A DNA stretch of 49,484 bases from Hofstenia miamia (lineage: Eukaryota; Xenacoelomorpha; Acoela): assembly GCA_004352715.1 (NCBI GenBank), contig SCFE01000062.1, positions 1,562,583 to 1,612,066 on the forward strand, written 5' to 3'. The translations under genes were made by a program, and so were the position numbers. The notes below the pieces were generated by a model that worked only from the letters and a program-made list of their open reading frames with translations, did no database searches and had not been told where the DNA came from. Below are positions 41,699-49,484 of this stretch, one piece after another; within the stretch, counting starts at the first letter, position 1, and each line of letters begins with the position of its first letter.

Positions 41699-42509
41699 AT
41701 TTAAAACTGAAAAAAGTGTTCAAAGCACCAGTTATTTATTACAAATTTTAGCATATAAAGAAATCAAAAATAACTTAATTCATTTGATCCAATCATCAAC
41801 TAACCCGGTTAATTCATTTGCCAACCTGCAAAACATTGTTAGAAAATTATAAAAAACCTGTTAGGTGTACACCCATGTATCTATTTTATCTTAATATCAA
41901 TTTACCATTTTCCAACTTCTCCTATAAAGAACCATGTTTTTAGATTATAAAACTCTTGGTTCCCCATAGTGCATTGTATCTAAGTGCTTATAGATTTACT
42001 TAACACTATGCTAAGAGCTGAGAATCTGTTTACATGACTTGGGCTAAGAAAAGAATTACAGCCATTTTTAAATTTTATCACATTTTTCAGCCAGGGTTTT
42101 TTTGCAAAAAATGCCTAGAAACACATTAGCAATGTTTTTGACAGAAGCTTTTAATCTGTCACATTCAAGTGTACTCAATTAAAAACCTTTTTATTACTGC
42201 ATCCAGAATCCCACAAAGAGAACCTGTCAATCACCTGAAAACTTGACATTTTAAAAGCTTTTTACATTTAAAACTTCCCCCCCACAAAATAAACAAATTG
42301 AGCTATAAAAGCATTTTTAAAAGCTTTTCCCAGAGAAACCTTAAAAGGTTTTTGTGTGAACTTGGTATGACATCCACCTTGGTAATTGGATATCTTGATT
42401 TTGCTTTCCAGCCAATCATCATAAACCCTGGAGCAAACCAAATTCACTTCATTTTCATCTCTTTGATTATTCAGTTTGTTTTCAACATTCTGCTTTTTGT
42501 ACTTTAAAA
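41699..42509. promoter_or_regulatory. shared upstream region of the divergent genes (right arm)
   Basis: About 810 bp between the 133-aa ORF (leftward) and exon 1 of the outward gene (rightward). Its mirror is 37474-38284. It must hold the 5' signals of both if they are expressed. It contains an acceptor-like tract close to the 133-aa ATG and the open stretch at 42271-42516. No defined promoter motif is recognised. Confidence 0.35.
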
Positions 42510-42622
42510 ATGTCTTTCAATAATGTTAGCAATTTCTTATCAGGCTGGAATACCCAGTTCTGCCAAATTATTGATGACAACCTTTATAAAGACCCATTAG
42601 ATGTGTCATTCAACAAGGCAAT
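42510..42622 (+). CDS. small spliced exon 1 with ATG (right arm)
   Basis: ATG in context AAAAATGTC. Encodes MSFNNVSNFLSGWNTQFCQI followed by IDDNLYKDPLDVSFNKA, ending AAT|GTAAGA with two bases left over. Joined to the exon at 42798 the frame continues without a stop. Small, polar, unknown family. It lies upstream of and on the same strand as the polymerase sequence and may be its 5' end or an independent small gene. Confidence 0.55.
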
Positions 42623-42797
42623 GTAAGACATTCTTTGTAAAATATATTATCTAAGAATATTTATTATACAATGTAACAAATTATTAATCAGGTTTTTTTT
42701 TACATTGCAATTTGTTGTAATATAAAATATGTAATACACGTTTTTCATTTTATTAAAAACAAAACTATTATTAAATGTGTAAAACAAATGTTTTTAG

Positions 42798-42995
42798 CTT
42801 TGACAATATTCTGGAAGAGTCTAATCAAACTATGGAAATTTTCAATGACTGGTCGCAAAATTTTGAGAATAGAGTCAAGGAAATGATGGTAGAATACAAA
42901 CACCCTCAAATCAGTTGTGGAGACAAACAACCTTGCACATCAGGTACAAACAACACCCAGGCTGCTAATGATGTTTCCTTGAGCAACAATGCCAT
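42798..42995 (+). CDS. small spliced exon 2 (right arm)
   Basis: Acceptor ATGTTTTTAG, donor CCAT|GTGAGT. Encodes FDNILEESNQTMEIFNDWSQ then NFENRVKEMMVEYKH and a polar tail ending NDVSLSNNA. Phase fits exon 1. It ends in the same two-base phase, with a similar ending (NDVSLSNNA versus LDVSFNKA), hinting at an old exon duplication. The next exon could not be placed because 43160-43616 is decayed. Confidence 0.55.
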
Positions 42996-43616
42996 GTGAG
43001 TATGCTATAGCATGCCTTTTTTGAAAATATGTTTGGCATCTTTTACAATTTTTAAAAATGTGATAGAGTTTTTATGCTTAAAATAATCCAGTACTCTTGT
43101 CATTTGTTTTTTAATTTGTACTCTGGTAATCACAATTATTTGGGTGTTATTCACCAGTCATTTTTTAAAAAAAATTAATAAAATGCATGTCATATATTTT
43201 AAAAAACAATTGGAGGATATCTGTTTTACAAATTTCAAAAATGAGTTGGTTTTATTTCATTGCTGAAAATATTTTTTGTACAGGTGTCTACTTATTTTTT
43301 AAATTTAAACATTAGAGTGGTTATTTGTTAAATGCATTCTTGCTATTTAATTTTAAAGATGCTAATACCCTGTTTTTTCCCAACACAAGATGTTGGTGGA
43401 AATAATTATTCAATGTTTGAAAAAATGATGTGCATTTTATGTTAAAATTGAAATGATTCTATCCATGTTTTTTTAAAAAATTTGTTTCACTTGATATTTT
43501 CCCACTTTACTAATACATGGTCTATTTAGACCAAAAACAAAGTTGCAGTATTTTTGTGGTTTGTGTCACCCTCCCCACAAAAAGTAAGGTCTCATTTATG
43601 ATCAAGACATAGATGT
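42996..43616. other. intron-like spacer before the polymerase block
   Basis: Mirrors the left arm only to 43159. Beyond that it is about 190 bp longer than its counterpart and strongly diverged. A possible acceptor (TTTTGTACAG, 43283) leads to an early stop. Confidence 0.45.
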
Positions 43617-46600
43617 ATGGTAGTTAATTTCTGTGTATATTGCAAAATCTATTTTGGAAGCAAGGCTGAGCTACATAAGCATCTTGATAAGCAACACCCA
43701 AACAAGATTTCAACAAGTCCAGTTTTGAACAATAAGCATGAATACACCATACATAGATCGCAAAATGCATGCAGAGGGGCATTTGTGAGTTATCTTTCAA
43801 ATAACCTTAACTCAATTGATATATATGAAGCCTTCTCCAGTCATTATGATGCAATACGCCAAGTAATTTCAAATGAGGTTTCCACTCACTATAGTGCAAA
43901 AATTTATTTAACATGTGAAATTGAGATGGTTAAACCAGTGGAAAATGATGAAGAAAAAAATGCTATTCTCCACCCAACATCTAGCCCTGTGTCAGTGTTT
44001 AGATCAGGTCTAAGTGAAACAAATTTCTACAAGCTAGTTGACAAAATTTCCAGTTATATTTGTATTTATGCCATGAAAGGGAGTGGGTTTGTATTAAAAA
44101 ACATAAGTAGAGTTGGGCTAAGAGTGTCCAAATATTGACCATTGCATGGAGGATCATACATTCCATTGCCTGACTACCTTACAAAAAATTATTTCCTTGT
44201 AAATCTGAAAACCAGTCAATCCAACTTGTGTTTCATATATTCTGTATTAGCATGTCTCCACCCTGAAATTAAAGCACAATGTCAAATAACACAAATGAAA
44301 AAATTTCTTCCTGAGTTAAAATATTCCAGATTGATGTTCCCACTGTCAATTAATGATGTATCCATTTTTGAAACGTGGAAATCAATAAATGTTAATGTAT
44401 GCTCTCTAAATGAGTGATGTCTTGTTCCTGCATACATGTCTCCATGCCATCATCAGCAAACAGTCAATTTATTGTTAATAGAAGAAGAAGAAAAGAGCCA
44501 CTACCTTGCCATTGCAAATTTGAATGCATGTCTCTGGTTTTTTAAAAATAGAAACCATGATTTTTTCTGTCCCAAATGCTTATCTGGTTTCAAGAGACGA
44601 GAGAATTTGGAGAAGCACAAGAATAAATGCAGCAGAGTGACAGAACCATCAATCACATTTCCAGATCCTGTGGATAAGACTAAATTTAAAGCATATGCCA
44701 CTTAAAACTACATCTCTATCATTGGTAGTCTGGATATTGAAGCAATTTCCAGAAAGGTACACAGTGTTCAGCCAAACCTGTCTACAAGTTACACCACATG
44801 AAATGTTGAACAAATTCCATCTGGTGTCTGTGTGACAAGCAGCATGGGCAAACTATTATCTTGTAAAGTAATATCTGGTGAGAATTGTATGAAAGAAGCA
44901 TTTGATCATTTACATGAATTGGCAAAACATTCATACAAAGCTAAGCAGCAACACCATGAATTGATAATAACAGAAGAGGAGCAAAGAATAATGTTGTCAT
45001 CAGCAACAAGATGTATATTCTGTAAAAACATGTTTGCTCATGATGATGTCAAAGTCATAGACCATTGTCATTTTTCTGGAGAAATAAGAGGTGTTGCACC
45101 TAACAATTGTAATATTTTAAATCATAGTTCACAATTTACCCTGATTTTTATGCATAATGGAAGTAAATATGACATGCATATTTTGCTAAAAAATTTACAA
45201 ACAAAAGATGGGGAGAAAATATTGTGTATTCTGTGCATGTCTGAAGTTTTTTATCACTAAGTTTGATGGTGCCAGTTGACGGATATAATGATAGATAGCT
45301 ATCAATTCATAGCCCAAGTCTGTCAAACCTCGCAAAAAATATTGGCTCAGAAAAATATCATTTTTTAAGTGATGGAATGGGTGAACAGAAGGTGGAAGTG
45401 TTTTCCTGTGGTAAAGGGGCCTTTCCATACATGTGGTTCAACAGCTTTGATAAGTTTAATGAATTGAGCCTCCCAGATTTGGAGATTTGGAGAGATGGAT
45501 TGACTGGAAAAATCCCATTAACCCAGGAGGAGTTGGATGAACATGAAAACACATGGGTCTTGGGCGAATGCAAAAATTTTAAACATTTTCATAATAATTA
45601 TTTACTTTCAGACACATTATTACTTCTAGATGTCACACGTGAATTTAGAATACAGAGCATAGAGATGTATAATCTAGACCTCGCCCACTTTTTTAAACTA
45701 TCAAACTTTAGCTGGCATGTGATGCTGAAGTACACAGGAATCTCTCTCAATCCTATACACAACAAAGAAGAATTAAATTTTATAATTGAATGGATTTGCA
45801 GTGGGATGTGCTCTACATTTTCACAAAGATGGTAGAAGGCTATGATTGTAAGAGGGAGATCACCTATGGGTTCTACAGCAATGCAAATAGCCTATATGCC
45901 AGGACCATGTGTTTAAGCCTGCCTGTGGGTGGCCTGTCATGGTCTTCAGTAAATCTCGAAAAAATATTGTCCACCCCACAATGTTTGAGGACTGGATATT
46001 TGGTGGAAGTTGATCTTGAATACCCACAAAATTTACATGATGAACACTTTGACTTTCCCCTGGCTCCTCAAAAGATGATTGTTCAGGACACATATTTATT
46101 ACTATACCAACTCAAAATAAAAAACCAGTTAAAAATAAAGTTGGCACCAATACCCAAACTAGTACAAACATTTTATAAGAAAGAAAATTTCATTGTGCAC
46201 TATGAAATATTAAAGTTTTATGTTGAATGTGGATTGATAATCACAACATTTCACAAAACCCTCAAGTTTAAACATGCATCAACACTGAGAAGAGAAAAGC
46301 TGTGCAAAACAATTTTACAAGTTAATGTCAAATGCAGTATTTGGGAATTTTATGGAGAATTTGAAAAAGAGGATAAATATAAAGTTTGCACATGATTTGG
46401 AGTCAGCAGAGAAATTAATAAAGAAACCACAGTTTAAGTCATACAATATTGTCAATGAGGATTTGGTACAAGTCATGAAGAGCCAGAAAGATATTTTATG
46501 GGATAGACCAAATTATATTGGCATGACAATATTCAATTTATCAAAATTAATTATGTTCAAGTTTCACTATGAGGTTATGAGACCCATGTTTAAAACTAGA

Positions 46601-47085
46601 ATTACATTATTGTATTCTGACACTGATTCTCTAATGTACAAGTTTAAATCAGAGAATTTATACATTGAACTTGCTCCCATCTCACATCACTTTGACTTTT
46701 CCAATTACCCAAAGAATTCACCATTATATAGTGATGTGAATAAAAAAGTATATTTGAAAATAAAGGATGAGTTGAGCAGAGGTGTTTTATCACAGCTTGT
46801 GACACTTAAACCAAAACTGTACTTGATTGAATATACGAATTATTGTGTTGGAGATGGCTAGCGCAAAAGGTGTGACCCATTCTCTGAAGCAGATGATGAA
46901 CTTCAATCTTTTCAAATTGATTCTATTGCAAGAAGGCATCATCTGAAGACTGATGACCAGAATATGATCACATATGCATTCAATTAGTGTAGAGATATCC
47001 AATCGTATTGCACTGTCATGTTATGATAACAGCATTATCTCATTAATAGCATAGAAATGCTGCCATATGGACATAAAGGTAATTT
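43617..47085 (+). pseudogene. family-B DNA polymerase (PolB), right-arm copy, decayed
   Basis: Nearly full-length relic. In order: C2H2-like CVYCKIYFGSKAELHKHL; CRGAFVSYLSNNL; MKGSGFVL; GGSYIPLP and CFIYSVLACLHPEIK; FFCPKCLSGFKRRENLEKHK zinc-binding segment; SLDIEAI (ExoI, about 44733); CIFCKNMF...VIDHCHFSGEIRG (HNH-like, about 45015-45090); MHNGSKYD (ExoII); NNYLLSDTLLLLDV (ExoIII, about 45600); SNANSLYART (motif A, Asp to Asn); SNAVFGNFMEN (motif B); LLYSDTDSLMY (motif C, intact); C-terminal RIALSCYD and EMLPYGHK. In-frame stops at 44136, 44415, 44703 and 44799, and frame changes near 45300, 45800, 46270 and 46900-47050. This protein-primed PolB type occurs in Polinton/Maverick, adintovirus and bidnavirus relatives. 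No integrase, capsid or ATPase is seen nearby, so the element type is unresolved. Confidence 0.9.
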
Positions 47086-47166
47086 TATACATGTGTGTGT
47101 TTATAATGTTAAAATTTTTGTTTAGATATCAAAATGATTAATAATTCCCCATATACCAGTTCTACA

Positions 47167-48166
47167 NNNNNNNNNNNNNNNNNNNNNNNNNNNNNNNNNN
47201 NNNNNNNNNNNNNNNNNNNNNNNNNNNNNNNNNNNNNNNNNNNNNNNNNNNNNNNNNNNNNNNNNNNNNNNNNNNNNNNNNNNNNNNNNNNNNNNNNNNN
47301 NNNNNNNNNNNNNNNNNNNNNNNNNNNNNNNNNNNNNNNNNNNNNNNNNNNNNNNNNNNNNNNNNNNNNNNNNNNNNNNNNNNNNNNNNNNNNNNNNNNN
47401 NNNNNNNNNNNNNNNNNNNNNNNNNNNNNNNNNNNNNNNNNNNNNNNNNNNNNNNNNNNNNNNNNNNNNNNNNNNNNNNNNNNNNNNNNNNNNNNNNNNN
47501 NNNNNNNNNNNNNNNNNNNNNNNNNNNNNNNNNNNNNNNNNNNNNNNNNNNNNNNNNNNNNNNNNNNNNNNNNNNNNNNNNNNNNNNNNNNNNNNNNNNN
47601 NNNNNNNNNNNNNNNNNNNNNNNNNNNNNNNNNNNNNNNNNNNNNNNNNNNNNNNNNNNNNNNNNNNNNNNNNNNNNNNNNNNNNNNNNNNNNNNNNNNN
47701 NNNNNNNNNNNNNNNNNNNNNNNNNNNNNNNNNNNNNNNNNNNNNNNNNNNNNNNNNNNNNNNNNNNNNNNNNNNNNNNNNNNNNNNNNNNNNNNNNNNN
47801 NNNNNNNNNNNNNNNNNNNNNNNNNNNNNNNNNNNNNNNNNNNNNNNNNNNNNNNNNNNNNNNNNNNNNNNNNNNNNNNNNNNNNNNNNNNNNNNNNNNN
47901 NNNNNNNNNNNNNNNNNNNNNNNNNNNNNNNNNNNNNNNNNNNNNNNNNNNNNNNNNNNNNNNNNNNNNNNNNNNNNNNNNNNNNNNNNNNNNNNNNNNN
48001 NNNNNNNNNNNNNNNNNNNNNNNNNNNNNNNNNNNNNNNNNNNNNNNNNNNNNNNNNNNNNNNNNNNNNNNNNNNNNNNNNNNNNNNNNNNNNNNNNNNN
48101 NNNNNNNNNNNNNNNNNNNNNNNNNNNNNNNNNNNNNNNNNNNNNNNNNNNNNNNNNNNNNNNNNN
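47167..48166. other. assembly gap (exactly 1000 N)
   Basis: A round-number gap of unknown true size. It begins where the right arm should continue into the counterpart of the tandem repeats found at 32.6-33.8 kb, which would explain the assembly failure. Confidence 0.95.
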
Positions 48167-48335
48167 TAATAGAATTTCTTTATTAAGTGTAGTACATTGG
48201 CATAATTATACATCTCAACAAAAGCTGCTATTACTACACTTAATGCGTCAATAACAACATAAAATACACAATAACTATAAAAACATAATAAATATAATTG
48301 ATTCGGATTTATCAGTTTACCCAGTTTATTGCTAA

Positions 48336-48539
48336 TTAATGATATCTTTTAAAAAACTGAAATCCTTTCCATGATGTAGAACCTATTTTAGGGATATATT
48401 GTTTAAGGAGGTAGTTATTAATTTGATTTTTAAATTTAATTCGCTTTTTGATTTGCTTTATTTCAATTGGTAAGTTATGCCATAGATCAAATGCTGAGTT
48501 TAAAAATGAATTTTTAAGAAAATGCTTCATGAACTTCAA
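48336..48539 (-). pseudogene. LINE ORF2 C-terminal end
   Basis: 67-codon frame with AFDLWHNLPIEIKQIKK and FKNQINNYLLKQY, the standard end of CR1/Jockey ORF2 (pattern L-W-N-x-L-P-x-x-I-R...F-K-x-x-L-K-x-Y-L). The preceding 48540-48890 segment is decayed and contains a single N. Confidence 0.75.
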
Positions 48540-48891
48540 TTTATAGAATTTGGATGTCCTCGAATAATAAGTTGAACACGCATATAGGGGAAATTGCAGT
48601 TTAGTATAAGGTGAGCGCTGGTTTGAGATATTCCANAAATTTTATTAATGAAAAGTATCTTATGAAATATGAAGCATCATTAATACAATATAAACGTTTT
48701 CCATTCTTAGTAGAATGATTTTCGTCATAAACATTAGCTGCCCATTTGATTTGCGAATCAATTTTATTTATTAATGAGTGGTTTATGTTATTAAATAAAA
48801 TATTACAGTATTTGTAATGACTTAATACTAGAGAGTTAACTAATATTAATATTATTTTTGTATTTATGAAATTACCTACATGTGAAATAGT

Positions 48892-49484
48892 TTAAATTCC
48901 CATTGCCATTTTGCTTAATACTATGCGTAGGTGATTTGAATAGTTTAATTTATTGTCAATTGTTACTCCAAGATATTTGAAAGTTTCAACTTGAGCAATT
49001 TTTGACCCCAAAAAATTTAAAATATGTGATCGATGATCTTTATTAAATTGAGACATAACACAGAATTCTGTTTTAGTGGGATTTACAGTTAAATTAAGAA
49101 TATTGAAATATCTTAGCAATCATATGTGTATATACATGTATCGTCAGCATACTGTACTATTCCACAATCATTACTTAACCTGCAATTTAAATCATTAACA
49201 TACAACGAAAAAAACAGAGGTCCTAAAATCGTACCTTGTGGAACACATTGTAAGTTTTACCCAAGTTAGAAAATATACCATTTACTTTGACTTTGAAATC
49301 GATCACTTAAGTAGCATCTTATTAAATTTATACTATTAGAATAGAAACCAATGTATTTTAGTTTTCTAAGAAGAATATTATGATCAATGGAGTCAAATGC
49401 TTTGGACAAGTCGACAGAAGCAATTGTGACAAAAAGGTTATTATCAAGATAAGATCTCCAATTTTCAGTAGCGTAAAGTAAGGC
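48892..49484 (-). pseudogene. reverse transcriptase palm domain (partial)
   Basis: Contains motifs A, B and C in order with D in AFDSIDH and both Asp in YADD. Frame breaks occur between motif A and motif B (a stop after KWYIF) and after YADDT. The 5' part lies outside the window. Confidence 0.8.

Larger units (their letters stand above)
41119..47166. repeat. right arm of a giant imperfect palindrome
   Basis: Inverted counterpart of 33896-38864. It is near-identical over 41119-43159, diverged but colinear from about 43600 outward, and cut by the 1000-N gap at 47167. It is longer than the left arm because it keeps the middle of the polymerase gene. Confidence 0.9.
48167..49484 (-). mobile_element. 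non-LTR retrotransposon, minus strand, 3' part
   Basis: Reads right to left from the window edge. SVDLSKAFDSIDHNILLRKL (RT motif A), VPQGTILGPLFFSLYVNDL (motif B), VQYADDTCIYTYD (motif C), NPTKTEFCVM, FKYLGVTIDNKLNY, then SAFDLWHNLPIEIKQIKKR and the end near 48336. An AATAAA on the minus strand at about 48180-48185 marks the 3' end next to the gap. Stops and a single N (48636) interrupt it, but the catalytic Asp residues are kept. CR1/Jockey-like; related to the relic at 22.1-22.9 kb. Confidence 0.9.

Noticed and set aside
42298-42507. 69-codon hydrophobic ORF (and mirror 37476-37685)
   Set aside because: It ends next to the exon-1 ATG and is antisense to a more protein-like open stretch; probably spurious.
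33896-47166. The palindrome as a pure assembly artefact
   Set aside because: The outer arms differ by many substitutions, a 0.9-kb deletion and different frame lesions, so they are two real sequences. An artefact remains possible only for the near-identical inner 2 kb.

Overview
The window is AT-rich, repeat-laden invertebrate (metazoan) nuclear DNA. The signs are GT-AG spliced exons, long (AT)n runs, AATAAA-ended retrotransposons, Penelope-like, Tc1/mariner-like, hAT-like and CR1/Jockey-like elements, and viral/Polinton-type PolB sequences. I cannot name the species. Several N-gaps fall on AT microsatellites, and a 1000-N gap falls at a repeat-rich boundary.

Positions 1-5800 hold two decayed non-LTR retrotransposons. 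From about 5.8 to 27.5 kb one host gene runs on the + strand. It is a copine-like gene (two C2 domains plus a vWA/copine domain) that I rebuilt from about a dozen short exons with mostly matching splice phases. The exons become recognisable only when spliced in order. The metal-binding residues that define copines are largely replaced. Its introns are filled with Penelope-like GIY-YIG fragments (each with a hammerhead-like motif), a 248-bp hAT-type MITE with a perfect 8-bp target duplication, two Tc1 3' ends, a second copy of the first retrotransposon, another reverse transcriptase remnant and a mariner-like MITE. Positions 27.5-31.2 kb are mostly featureless. Positions 31.2-32.6 kb hold a retrotransposon tail and a PHD/RRM-type ORF1 relic.

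Positions 33.9-47.2 kb are the most unusual part: a giant imperfect palindrome. Each arm carries, from the centre outward, a 133-codon ORF of unknown family, a pair of small spliced exons, and a decayed family-B DNA polymerase gene (zinc-finger, HNH-like, exonuclease and polymerase segments) pointing away from the centre. The inner 2.04 kb of the two arms is almost identical, while the outer 3-4 kb is strongly diverged and the left arm has lost about 0.9 kb. The 2.25-kb centre contains a 694-bp tandem duplication. Each unit carries a degenerate antisense relative of the same 133-codon protein. Degenerate tandem repeats border the left arm, and the 1000-N gap sits where the right arm should have them. 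The window ends with a minus-strand reverse transcriptase fragment.

The two systems worth following up are the palindromic PolB element with its small-protein family and the divergent copine with a degenerate metal site.
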